6,776 bases of DNA from Pseudomonadota bacterium (GTDB lineage: Bacteria > Desulfobacterota > Desulfovibrionia > Desulfovibrionales > Desulfovibrionaceae): assembly GCA_023450535.1 (NCBI GenBank), contig JAEXGX010000195.1:1-6776 (forward strand), given 5' to 3'. The position numbers were made by a program, and so were the translations under genes. Positions 1-6,192 of the stretch are shown one piece after another. Numbering within the stretch: the first letter of the stretch is position 1; every line of letters starts with the position of its first letter. The notes beneath the pieces were generated by a model. It was not told the DNA's origin and ran no database searches. It saw only the letters and a program-made list of their open reading frames with translations.

Positions 1-1333
1 CCACAATAAGCCGGAAATTGCTAACGAGTTCCCGCGTGGAACCCACCGGTGTATAGGTTTTGTCGCTGAGAGCCTGGAGCAGTTTCGACTGGGCGCGCGG
101 AGAAAGTTCTGCGATTTCGTCAAGAAAGAGCGTGCCCTGATCCGCCTTGGTCAAAAAACCTTCAGTGTCGCGGATTGCGCCTGTGAATGCTCCTTTGACA
201 TGCCCGAAAAAGTTGCTTTCAAAGAGTTCGTCCGGAATGGCACCGCAGTTGACATAAATGAAAGGGCCGTCCGCTTTTGCGCTGAGCTGGTGAACCAGAC
301 GCGCGGCAAGACTTTTACCCGTACCGGTTTCTCCATAGATGGAAACGGTAACCAGAGAGAGGGCTGCTCTGAGCAGATTTTCCATGGTTTGCCCCATGAC
401 GGCGGAACGTCCCGCGAACATGGTCAGCAGTTCCTGATAGGACTGGTGGCGCTCTTTTCTCTGGGCTGCAAAGACCCCTTCAAGCAGAAAATCCCGTTCC
501 TTTTCCGCTGTTATGTCCCGGACCAGAGAAAAATTGGTTCTTTTTCCGTTGACCCGGATGATGTTGGGCCAGGACTGCGTCCAGACTTTTTTTCCTTCCC
601 TCGTCCGCTGCGGCCAGTGCAGAACGGTATGTGCGCTGCTCGCTTCGGTCAGTGAATTGATGGTTCTTTCATGATCGCGGGCAGCGGCATCTTCCATGCT
701 CAGAAAGACGGAGGTGCCCATGAGTTCTTCCTGAAGGGTGGTAGAAGAATATATTTCGTCAATAAGAGGGCGGGACAGATAGAGGTTGAGTTCGTGCTGG
801 TTGACGCCGAACCATGCATCCCCGTTGCGGTCAAGGCAGTTCAGGAGCCGGAAGAGATCCAGCGAGGGAGAACGGGTGAAGTCGTAACTCGGGAAATCGG
901 CCCATGCGTAATAGGTGAAGGTTTTCCTTTCTTTCTCGTCTGTTCCCCGGCCATAAAGCAGAAGAGTAGGGAATGCATCCGGCACTTCGGCCGGAGGAGC
1001 AAGACAGACGGCGCACGCGTCGTCCGTCCGGCTGAGGAGCAGTGCTTCGGGATGGTGTATTTTGTGTGCGGCTCCGGTGCAAGAGGAAAGCCGCGCTATT
1101 ATGTCCCGTGCTCTCGGGTCGGCGAATATCCTCATTCCCTCGGCACGGCCCATAACCTCTTTCTCCTCAATTCCCAGGGCGTCTTCAGCGTGGTGGTTCC
1201 ACCAGACGACGGCCCGGTTTTCGTTCATAACGCAGGCGGGGATGAAGCAGAGAGCAAAATGTGCCTGGAGAAAGCGGCCGAGGGCGGGAGCCTGCAGCTT
1301 CCGTGAGAACGGCGTTGTCGTGAATTCTCGCAT
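1..1333 (-). CDS. Sigma-54-dependent PAS-containing transcriptional activator (partial, C-terminus beyond the left edge)
   Basis: An enhancer-binding protein that would use ATP hydrolysis to remodel sigma-54 RNA polymerase. The frame is open from ATG 1333 to the window edge (444 codons, no stop). The AAA+ core is clear: Walker A GETGTGKS at residues 334-341, the sigma-54-contacting loop GAFTGA at 381-386, and Walker B GTLFLDE at 400-406. The N-terminal third looks like sensory PAS folds: one around residues 28-110 (start VMNENRAVVWWN) and a second, less certain one around 170-280, which ends in the PAS/PAC-like LVRDITAEKERD. There is no phosphoacceptor receiver domain, so a ligand or redox cue is likelier than a histidine kinase. 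The rest of the AAA+ domain and the expected Fis-type helix-turn-helix are outside the window. ATG 1333 is the first start after an in-frame TGA two codons upstream. No Shine-Dalgarno is visible; ATG at about codon 31 is a poorer alternative because it would remove part of the first PAS. It is divergent from the AI-2E gene. Confidence 0.95.
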   Translation of the reverse strand, partial: MREFTTTPFSRKLQAPALGRFLQAHFALCFIPACVMNENRAVVWWNHHAEDALGIEEKEVMGRAEGMRIFADPRARDIIARLSSCTGAAHKIHHPEALLLSRTDDACAVCLAPPAEVPDAFPTLLLYGRGTDEKERKTFTYYAWADFPSYDFTRSPSLDLFRLLNCLDRNGDAWFGVNQHELNLYLSRPLIDEIYSSTTLQEELMGTSVFLSMEDAAARDHERTINSLTEASSAHTVLHWPQRTREGKKVWTQSWPNIIRVNGKRTNFSLVRDITAEKERDFLLEGVFAAQRKERHQSYQELLTMFAGRSAVMGQTMENLLRAALSLVTVSIYGETGTGKSLAARLVHQLSAKADGPFIYVNCGAIPDELFESNFFGHVKGAFTGAIRDTEGFLTKADQGTLFLDEIAELSPRAQSKLLQALSDKTYTPVGSTRELVSNFRLIV

Positions 1334-1339
1334 TATTCA

Positions 1340-1368
1340 GATATATATTGTTATAGTAGAGGATGCAA
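1340..1368 (-). promoter_or_regulatory. Candidate sigma-70-type promoter of the sigma-54 activator gene
   Basis: On the minus strand TTGCAT (1368-1363) and TATATC (1345-1340) are separated by 17 bp. Initiation about seven bases after the -10 would fall close to ATG 1333, which fits the lack of a Shine-Dalgarno and would give a leaderless or nearly leaderless mRNA. The region is AT-rich, so chance matches are likely; TATAAC at 1355-1350 is an alternative -10 but has no good -35. Confidence 0.3.
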
Positions 1369-1373
1369 TATTG

Positions 1374-1389
1374 GGGCTTGCGCACGGCA
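1374..1389 (+). promoter_or_regulatory. Candidate sigma-54 (-24/-12) promoter of the AI-2E/hydrolase pair
   Basis: GGGCTTGCGCACGGCA keeps the core sigma-54 spacing: GG at 1375-1376, ten bases, GC at 1387-1388. The flanks match the TGGCACG-N4-TTGCA consensus only partly (CTTG for CACG, CGGCA for TTGCA). A start near 1400 would leave a leader of about 33 bases with the ribosome binding site inside it. The divergent sigma-54 activator gene makes this more plausible, but the match is weak. Confidence 0.3.
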
Positions 1390-1420
1390 GGAGGTGCACA
1401 TAACATGTGTACCCATACGC

Positions 1421-1426
1421 AAGGAG
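1421..1426 (+). promoter_or_regulatory. Ribosome binding site that sets the AI-2E start
   Basis: AAGGAG lies six bases before ATG 1433. This favours ATG 1433 over the in-frame GTG at 1394, whose purine-rich stretch (gcaggag) directly abuts the codon and is too close to serve it. Confidence 0.75.
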
Positions 1427-1432
1427 CCTTTG

Positions 1433-2668
1433 ATGTTTGACGATATGCGACGCTTTGAAACCCGCGCCTTTCTGCTTCTGCTGGCGGTGGCCACCGTATT
1501 GTTCGGCTGGCTTCTTCTACCCTTTTTCGACGTGCTGTTCTGGGCCGTGGTCATTGGCGTGCTGTTTTCTCCGATTAATATTTTCCTGCGTGACCGGCGG
1601 GGCCTGGGGCCGAATATTGCTTCGGCTCTGACCGTGTTGCTTTGCCTGTTTGTGATCATTTTGCCTCTGGCCTGGATACTGTATTCCTGCCTGAGCGAAG
1701 GCGCGGCGCTGTATGCCCGGCTGGCTTCCGGGTCAAACAGTCTGGCTGACGCGGTGGATCGTCTGCGTGAAGCCTTTCCCGGCGCGCAGGAATGGCTGGC
1801 CCGGTACGGGTATGATGCGGCGCGGGTCAAGGCCGAATTGTCCAGGCTGGCGCTTTCTCTGGGCGGGCTGATTGCGAAAAACACCGTGGCCTTCGGCGGC
1901 GGGGCGGCCCATTTCCTCACCAATCTCGCTCTGGTGCTGTATATCTCCTTCTTTCTTGTGCGCGATGGAGAGCGCCTCAAGAAATTGCTGATCCGGGCAC
2001 TGCCTTTTGGGGATCACCGTGAGGAACGGCTGTTCCGCAAGTTCGCCGGGGTGATGCGGGCCACGGTAAAGGGGAGCCTGCTTGTGGCCATGGCGCAGGG
2101 CGCACTGGGCGGCCTGATCTTCTGGGCGCTGGATATCCGCGCCGCCGTGCTGTGGGGGGTGGTGATGACGCTGCTTTCCCTCATCCCTGTGGTGGGTGCG
2201 GCGCTGGTCTGGGGGCCGACGGCACTGTATCTGCTGGCCACAGGGTTTTACTGGCAGGGCGGCATTCTGATCGCCTACGGCGCGTGCGTCATCGGGCTGG
2301 CGGACAACCTGCTGCGGCCCGTGCTGGTAGGGCGCGACACCAAGCTTCCAGACTTTATGGTGTTGTTGTCCACGCTGGGCGGCTTTATGATGTTCGGCAT
2401 GGACGGCTTTGTCACCGGACCCACGCTGGCGGTGCTCTTTGTCACCGTGTGGCAGATTTTTATGGAAGAATGTGGGACAGACAGTTGTGCAGACCTGCAC
2501 CGGGGAGAGGCGCACGGAGAAAGCCCTGTAGAGCCAGCCGTGCCTGCTGCTCCTGAACGCAGCATTCCGCTGTGCGCGGCGGGAGAAGAGGCAAATGAGG
2601 CGGGCGGCGGGAACAAGCGCGGACAAGACACATGCGCCCGTGTACCCGGCGCTGAAAGGAATGGCTGA
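1433..2668 (+). CDS. AI-2E/PerM family membrane transport protein with extended hydrophilic C-terminal tail
   Basis: A polytopic inner-membrane protein of 411 residues in the AI-2E (UPF0118/PerM) family. Members have been linked to export of signals, ions or other solutes; the substrate here is unknown. Hydrophobic segments lie near residues 12-50 (two), 61-85, 151-176, 213-235, 237-270, 274-291 and 307-344. Family hallmarks in order are FFLVRDGE at 173-180, IPVVGAALVWGP at 251-262, DNLLRPVLVG at 291-300, and the Gly-rich final hairpin LGGFMMFG...GFVTGP at 315-330. The soluble region at about 86-150 between the early and middle segments is normal for the family. The last 67 or so residues (345-411) are hydrophilic, rich in Ala, Gly, Glu, Pro and Arg with several Cys, and extend beyond the usual end. 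The stop overlaps the next start by one base (TGATG), so the hydrolase is probably co-translated. ATG 1433 was chosen because of AAGGAG. Confidence 0.9.
   Translation: MFDDMRRFETRAFLLLLAVATVLFGWLLLPFFDVLFWAVVIGVLFSPINIFLRDRRGLGPNIASALTVLLCLFVIILPLAWILYSCLSEGAALYARLASGSNSLADAVDRLREAFPGAQEWLARYGYDAARVKAELSRLALSLGGLIAKNTVAFGGGAAHFLTNLALVLYISFFLVRDGERLKKLLIRALPFGDHREERLFRKFAGVMRATVKGSLLVAMAQGALGGLIFWALDIRAAVLWGVVMTLLSLIPVVGAALVWGPTALYLLATGFYWQGGILIAYGACVIGLADNLLRPVLVGRDTKLPDFMVLLSTLGGFMMFGMDGFVTGPTLAVLFVTVWQIFMEECGTDSCADLHRGEAHGESPVEPAVPAAPERSIPLCAAGEEANEAGGGNKRGQDTCARVPGAERNG
2655..2660 (+). promoter_or_regulatory. Ribosome binding site of the hydrolase gene
   Basis: AAAGGA lies seven bases before ATG 2668, inside the last codons of the AI-2E gene. 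With the TGATG stop-start overlap it supports translational coupling and the choice of start. Confidence 0.65.
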
Positions 2669-3324
2669 TGCCCATTTTTGTGAACTATGCGGCACCATGC
2701 CGTAATCCGCGCCGCCTGATCGCCGCCTGCGGAGTGGCGCGTCCTTCCAGCGATAGAGGGGAAGCGGCCTTTCTGCGCAAGCTGACGGAAATTCCTCCTT
2801 CCGGCCTGAACACGCTGTTTCTGGTGGTGGGCGGCTTTATGGACGGTCTGAAGGGTTACGCGAGGGGGATTGCGGAGAATTTGCCACATGACATGGCCAC
2901 TCGTTGTGACGTGTTCTACCGGGAGCACGACGAGGCCCGCCGCGCGCTGGATATCATCAAACTATACGCCATGCGGGGCAAGAAGCTGATCCTTGTGGGC
3001 CACAGCTGGGGTGCAAGCTCACTGGTGCTGGACGCCGTGGCTCGGGTGCGCGTTCCCGTGGCCCTTCTGGTGACGCTGGACCCGGTGGATTGGCGCGATC
3101 CGCCCGCCGTAATGCCACATGTGGCGCGTTGGGTGAATATTTATGTGAACTATGCCGAAGCCCCCTGGGCGAACAAGGGAAATATGGCCGCGCGCATCGG
3201 CCGGGCTTGGGAGGCTTTGCCCTGCGCGGATGTGAACCGTGCCTATTCCGCTCGTAAACATTCCCGCGCCCTGGACATGTTCCGGGAAGGCGCACTGGAT
3301 GAGGCGCGGAGGGTGTTGGAGTGA
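2668..3324 (+). CDS. Small alpha/beta-hydrolase-fold protein
   Basis: A 218-residue protein with no signal peptide, so probably cytoplasmic. The diagnostic feature is the nucleophile elbow GHSWG at residues 111-115, after a strand (KKLILV, 105-110) and before a helix, with Ser113 as the expected nucleophile. An earlier strand TLFLVVGGF at 49-57 would supply the oxyanion-hole turn. The next strand ends LVTLDPVDW (134-142), where Asp138 or Asp141 may be the acid. A later strand WVNIYVNY (155-162) and His198 near the C-terminus complete a plausible Ser-Asp-His triad. The layout resembles small lipase/thioesterase-like hydrolases; the substrate is not readable. It is somewhat short for the fold and has little room for a lid. 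It follows the AI-2E gene with a one-base overlap and its own ribosome binding site, so the two are likely made together. The fold is well supported; the specificity is not. Confidence 0.8.
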   Translation: MPIFVNYAAPCRNPRRLIAACGVARPSSDRGEAAFLRKLTEIPPSGLNTLFLVVGGFMDGLKGYARGIAENLPHDMATRCDVFYREHDEARRALDIIKLYAMRGKKLILVGHSWGASSLVLDAVARVRVPVALLVTLDPVDWRDPPAVMPHVARWVNIYVNYAEAPWANKGNMAARIGRAWEALPCADVNRAYSARKHSRALDMFREGALDEARRVLE

Positions 3325-3459
3325 AGCAGGGGAAAAAATGCCGAATTCACGCGCGCTCCGGCCGCTTTTGGACGGATACCACGCTCCATGGCAGAAGAAA
3401 CACGGCGCAACTTGACTGCCCGTGTCCACAGCGGCCCGCAACATTGACGGCATTTTCCT

Positions 3460-3496
3460 TGGCCGGGGCTATATTTTCCTCCAAAGCCACCGGCCA
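3460..3496. repeat. Long imperfect inverted repeat (hairpin) downstream of the hydrolase
   Basis: TGGCCGGGGCT (3460-3470) pairs with AGCC-A-CCGGCCA (3485-3496): eleven base pairs with one bulged A at 3489 and a 14-base loop. No T-run follows on either strand, so it is not a standard intrinsic terminator. It could protect the 3' end of the AI-2E/hydrolase mRNA or help termination further on. Confidence 0.5.
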
Positions 3497-3547
3497 TTCT
3501 GCGAATCTCTTTTATCATTTTTCCCCAATAAAAATTCATACATGACA

Positions 3548-3571
3548 GCGGAGTTGTTATGTCCGCCTTTT
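3548..3571 (+). terminator. Weak candidate terminator of the AI-2E/hydrolase transcript
   Basis: GCGGA (3548-3552) and TCCGC (3562-3566) form a five-base-pair stem with a nine-base loop, followed by CTTTT. The stem is short and the T-run modest, but it is the only stem plus T-run I find between the hydrolase and the opposing genes. Confidence 0.35.
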
Positions 3572-3613
3572 CAAGTATTTTCTGAGTGTAGTTATTTGCG
3601 CGGAATAATAGGA

Positions 3614-3898
3614 TTATACTGTTTGTGTGCTCTGTGAGATTGTTACTTCCATGAGACAATTGGCCCAGTTGAAACGCTTTTGCATCATCGTCAAGCTATC
3701 TCCCTCCCGAATCATTCTTGCCGTACCGATCAACAGAAATCCTGCTCCGGGTCCGTATTTGCCCATTATTTCCTTGCTCCCGATGACCATTTTCACATGA
3801 TTGTTTTGGGCAAGATTGTTCTGCGTTGTTTGCATTCCCATAACGGGGATAAGAAGTTTGTCGTCTTCAGTTTTTGTGATACAGGTATACCATTTTTT
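3614..3898 (-). pseudogene. 5'-truncated FMN-binding split-barrel protein (Desulfovibrio FMN-bp type, PNPOx-like)
   Basis: The frame is open from just after TAA 3901-3899 to TAA 3614 (94 codons before the stop). Read through, it matches the last three-quarters of the 122-residue D. vulgaris FMN-binding protein as I recall it: a Trp at 3892-3890 exactly 20 residues from the Met of the GM motif, LLIPVMGMQTT (VVPVGGM in the homologue), KMVIGSKEIMGKYGPGAGFL (LGSRKVAGRNGPGTGFL), then GTA, RFNWA (RFKWA), LMEVTI (LVITV) and the ending STQTV (AEQTL). Roughly the first 33 residues are missing: upstream is an A8 run and very AT-rich DNA with no similar peptide in any frame. The first in-frame ATG (3841) would give only 75 residues, starts inside the barrel and lacks a Shine-Dalgarno. 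GC content is visibly lower than in the flanking genes. The family binds FMN non-covalently, probably in electron transfer. Likely a decaying gene; a shortened functional protein is less likely. Confidence 0.75.
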
Positions 3899-4012
3899 TT
3901 ATTTTTAATATTATTTCTATTGTTTTTGTCGTTATATATTGTTTATTGGTGTAATTTTTAAAACTATTACATATTTTCATTCCGTTTTGGTAATGCGTTT
4001 GTAATTTCTCTT
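3899..4012. other. Very AT-rich intergenic stretch between the FMN-binding remnant and the LysR gene
   Basis: Long A/T runs with almost no G or C from about 3890 to 3965. No ribosome binding site or protein-like frame is visible. It lies where the missing 5' end of the FMN-binding gene should be, so it may be degraded or replaced sequence. The part nearest the LysR gene carries the hairpin at 3966-4005. Confidence 0.6.
3966..4005 (-). terminator. Candidate terminator of the flavoprotein-MFS-LysR unit
   Basis: Beginning eight bases past the LysR stop, ATTACA and TGTAAT (4005-4000 and 3971-3966) pair as an outer stem around an inner CATT-A-CC/GG-AATG stem. On the minus strand it is followed by AGTTTT. 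The stem is AT-rich and interrupted, so its strength is doubtful, but the position is right for an operon end. Confidence 0.35.
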
Positions 4013-4927
4013 TTAGTCAGCAAGCGAAAGTTTTCCCAACATAAAGTTGATAAAAGCACCAGCCTGCGGGGACAGGTATTTGTTCTTCTTGCGTACGATG
4101 CCGTAACAAAGATCGTCCAGAAGGTGTGAGATGGGGTGAGCTTTGAGCCTGCTGTCTTCTAGTGAGTCGAAGATAAATTTTTCAAGGATGCCCGCACCCT
4201 GCCCGATGGCTATGTAGCTGATGAGCTGTTCGTAGTAGGGCACGCGGATGACGGGTTCAAAAGGGCGGTTGCGGCTGAGAAAAAAATTGTCCACATTTTT
4301 GTGAATGAGGCAGCTTTCGGAAAAACCGATGAACGGCAGGTTCAGGACTTCTTCTTCCGTGACGGGACTTGAGAGCATCCAGGGGTTGCCGCCGGGGACA
4401 ATGAGTTCCACAGAGCTTCGGAACAGATCGCTGTAGCTGAAAGACCCAGGTATCATGCCGGTGTCAGCCATAATGCCGAAATCTACTTCTCCCGAGCTGA
4501 CCAGGTGCTGTATCATGGAGGTCATGCCCGAATTGATGGTGAAGGTTACCTGCGGGTAACGGGCACGAAATTCGGCCACATACGGGGGCAGATAGCAGGA
4601 ACTGACCTGGCTCAGGCAGGCAATGCCGATGTTGCCGTTGAACATGCTGGCGTCGTTGCCGATATTGGTCTGGATATCTTCCACGATATCGAAAAGCTGA
4701 AGGCATTTCTGATAGAGCTGCAAGCCCGCCGGGCTGAGCAGCATCCCTTTGCCCGCCCGCTGGAAAAGCGAGGTGTTCAGCGTCTCTTCCAGCTTCTTTA
4801 TTTGTATGCTCACTGTGGACTGGTTGCGGTTCATGATGCGCGCTGCCGCAGTGACGTTCTTGGTTTGAGCTACATAATAAAACCCGCGGATCAACTGGAG
4901 AAAGTCGCCATTTATTTCCTTCAGCAT
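4013..4927 (-). CDS. LysR-family transcriptional regulator
   Basis: A 304-residue regulator of normal LysR length. The N-terminal winged helix-turn-helix covers about residues 8-70: FYYVAQTKNVTAAARIMNRN, then QSTVSIQIKKLEETLNTSLF, a classic LTTR recognition helix, and LLSPAG at 63-68. A linker helix (about 70-92) leads to the two-lobed effector domain, about residues 98-300, with the usual first strand NIGIACLSQVSS and the later EVDFGIMADTG. The effector is unknown, but the context suggests a substrate or product of the upstream flavoprotein and transporter. Its ATG overlaps the MFS stop (ATGCTGA, 7 bases), so it is co-transcribed with its probable targets rather than divergent from them, which is less usual for LysR genes and implies autoregulation if it controls the unit. 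The start is supported by AAGGG seven bases upstream. Confidence 0.93.
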   Translation of the reverse strand: MLKEINGDFLQLIRGFYYVAQTKNVTAAARIMNRNQSTVSIQIKKLEETLNTSLFQRAGKGMLLSPAGLQLYQKCLQLFDIVEDIQTNIGNDASMFNGNIGIACLSQVSSCYLPPYVAEFRARYPQVTFTINSGMTSMIQHLVSSGEVDFGIMADTGMIPGSFSYSDLFRSSVELIVPGGNPWMLSSPVTEEEVLNLPFIGFSESCLIHKNVDNFFLSRNRPFEPVIRVPYYEQLISYIAIGQGAGILEKFIFDSLEDSRLKAHPISHLLDDLCYGIVRKKNKYLSPQAGAFINFMLGKLSLAD

Positions 4928-6171
4928 AATGTACCCTTCTTATCTGAAAAATCGTCGCACGGTTTGCGTGGCACGCTCAGCAGAAATGGCAGAGCGGCAA
5001 GGCAATTGAGGAGAATGAAGGCCAAAGCGATGTCATGTGGATTGCAGGCCGGGAAATAGCGCTCGCCGCAGGATATGATGCCGCCGTAGACAAACTGGAG
5101 CAGCGCGGCCCACAAGGGGAAGGTCATGTTGACGATACCCACGGCCGTGCCGGACATGGACGGAGGGTAATTGTCTTTCATCATGGAATAGGTGATGGGG
5201 CCTATGGCCGAAGAACAGGCGGCAAAGACTGCTGCGGCCAGAGTAATCACGGGCACGGGAAGCCTGGCGGCTCCGAATACGAGCAGGCTCAGGCTGGCAC
5301 AGGCCAGAAGCGTGCAGAATACGAGTATGGTTTTCAGATTTTTGAAAACTGTGCCTGTAAGCGCGCCAAGCCCGATGAACCAGACCATGATGCCCAGTGA
5401 GATGCCGGAAACGACGCTGCTTGCCGTCGTTTTACTTAGGCCGAGCCCTTGCATGAGATAGGGCCCCCACCACAGTGTGGACATACAGTATGAAGCTCCG
5501 CAGATCAGCATATACCAAATGCCAAGCGTCCGGAATATTTTTGATTTGAACACCATGTACGCCGCAGCTCCCAGTTCGGGCAGCGTCATGCTTTGCTGTG
5601 GCGTTGCTTGCTGTTTTCTGCCCGGGATGATCAGCAGAAGAAGCAGCGCCAGAACCAGACTGAAAACGCCGAAGCCCGCCATCGAGGTTCGCCACCCGAA
5701 ATGCTCGCTGAGTGCATGGAGCGGCGGCGCGGCCAGGATGCCGCCCAGCCCGGCCATACTGAGAATGAATGAGGAGATGCGCACGAACATTGAAGGCGGA
5801 CACCATTCAGCCAGAACGGTGATAATGGGAACTGTCACGGCAAGTCCTATGCCGGTGAGAAAACGTGAAAAAAACACGCCGTCCATGGAGTGGGTGAGTG
5901 AAAACCATATCGTGCCCAGCCCGGCGATAACGCTCAGGCAGGCCAGCACCCGGCGTCCGCCGAGCAGGTCTGAAAGCAACCCGGAAGGAAGTTGCATCGC
6001 GCCGTAGGCCAGCATGGCGGCGCTGCTGAAAATCCCCAGCTCTGGCGGGGAAATCCGGAAGTCGGCCAGCAGATCCACGGACAGAATGGTGGGCGTGACG
6101 CGGTGGAAGTAACTCATGATGTACACAATGGCGCAAAGGGCGATGATGAGGGCGAGCCGGTGTTTTTTCAT
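4921..6171 (-). CDS. Major facilitator superfamily transporter (12 membrane segments)
   Basis: A 416-residue inner-membrane secondary transporter of typical MFS length. The first helix (residues 5-21) leads into MSYFHRVTPTIL, similar to the YFxR start common in anion/organic-acid MFS members. The signature loop between helices 2 and 3 is GLLSDLLGGRR at 64-74. Further helices lie near 78-92, 99-121, 132-152, 162-183, a central cytoplasmic loop at 184-212 (basic and Gln-rich, GRKQQATPQQ), then 215-235, 252-275, 280-300, 305-330, 340-366 and 380-400. The substrate cannot be assigned; coupling to an enoate-reductase-type flavoprotein hints at an organic acid. ATG 6171 is the only well-placed start, followed at once by Lys-Lys and helix 1, though the upstream Shine-Dalgarno (CGGATCACC) is poor. 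The 88-bp gap before it carries two inverted repeats. It shares seven bases with the LysR gene. Confidence 0.92.
   Translation of the reverse strand: MKKHRLALIIALCAIVYIMSYFHRVTPTILSVDLLADFRISPPELGIFSSAAMLAYGAMQLPSGLLSDLLGGRRVLACLSVIAGLGTIWFSLTHSMDGVFFSRFLTGIGLAVTVPIITVLAEWCPPSMFVRISSFILSMAGLGGILAAPPLHALSEHFGWRTSMAGFGVFSLVLALLLLLIIPGRKQQATPQQSMTLPELGAAAYMVFKSKIFRTLGIWYMLICGASYCMSTLWWGPYLMQGLGLSKTTASSVVSGISLGIMVWFIGLGALTGTVFKNLKTILVFCTLLACASLSLLVFGAARLPVPVITLAAAVFAACSSAIGPITYSMMKDNYPPSMSGTAVGIVNMTFPLWAALLQFVYGGIISCGERYFPACNPHDIALAFILLNCLAALPFLLSVPRKPCDDFSDKKGTLC
4934..4938 (-). promoter_or_regulatory. Ribosome binding site of the LysR gene
   Basis: AAGGG on the minus strand, six bases before ATG 4927 and inside the last codons of the MFS gene. 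It supports this start and translational coupling. Confidence 0.6.
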
Positions 6172-6192
6172 GGTGATCCGGAAGACAGTATT

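Larger units (their letters stand above)
3325..3613. other. Intergenic stretch with no supported gene
   Basis: Between the hydrolase stop and the FMN-binding remnant. Several short frames cross it on both strands, but none has a recognisable motif or a convincing ribosome binding site, and those that extend into the hydrolase gene are antisense to it. GC content falls from gene-like on the left to AT-rich after about 3500. It contains the two hairpins listed separately at 3460-3496 and 3548-3571. Confidence 0.6.

Noticed and set aside
200..1306. Two plus-strand open frames (200-655 and 671-1306).
   Set aside because: They are exact codon-phase shadows of the sigma-54 activator on the minus strand, whose motifs are unmistakable.
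1394..1432. Upstream GTG start for the AI-2E gene adding 13 residues.
   Set aside because: Its purine stretch is too close to the codon, whereas ATG 1433 has AAGGAG at good spacing and the protein then starts like the family.
1733..2928. Long minus-strand frames opposite the AI-2E and hydrolase genes.
   Set aside because: Low-complexity His/Gln/Arg/Pro-rich translations typical of antisense to GC-rich membrane protein genes; no motifs, while the plus strand has clear family motifs.
2679..3154. An 11-base direct repeat (gtgaactatgc) occurring twice in the hydrolase gene.
   Set aside because: Both copies encode VNYA in frame within unrelated structural contexts; best explained by chance plus coding.
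3321..3545. Plus-strand 74-codon frame starting at the hydrolase stop.
   Set aside because: The ATGA-like overlap is attractive, but there is no clear ribosome binding site and the peptide has no structure or motif and runs through the 3460-3496 hairpin.
3243..3659. Minus-strand frame of 138 codons crossing the hydrolase 3' end and the spacer.
   Set aside because: No recognisable family, no good ribosome binding site, and its C-terminal part is antisense to the hydrolase.
3680..3961. Plus-strand 93-codon frame with a hydrophobic C-terminus resembling a membrane segment.
   Set aside because: It is antisense to the FMN-binding remnant, and the hydrophobic stretch simply results from reading T-rich DNA as Phe and Leu.
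3867..3980. Minus-strand 37-codon frame in the AT-rich stretch, considered as the missing N-terminus of the FMN-binding protein in another frame.
   Set aside because: The Lys/Ile/Thr-rich peptide shows no similarity to the expected N-terminus and reflects base composition.
4505..5059. Plus-strand frame spanning the LysR/MFS junction.
   Set aside because: Antisense shadow; both minus-strand genes have strong family motifs and plausible starts.
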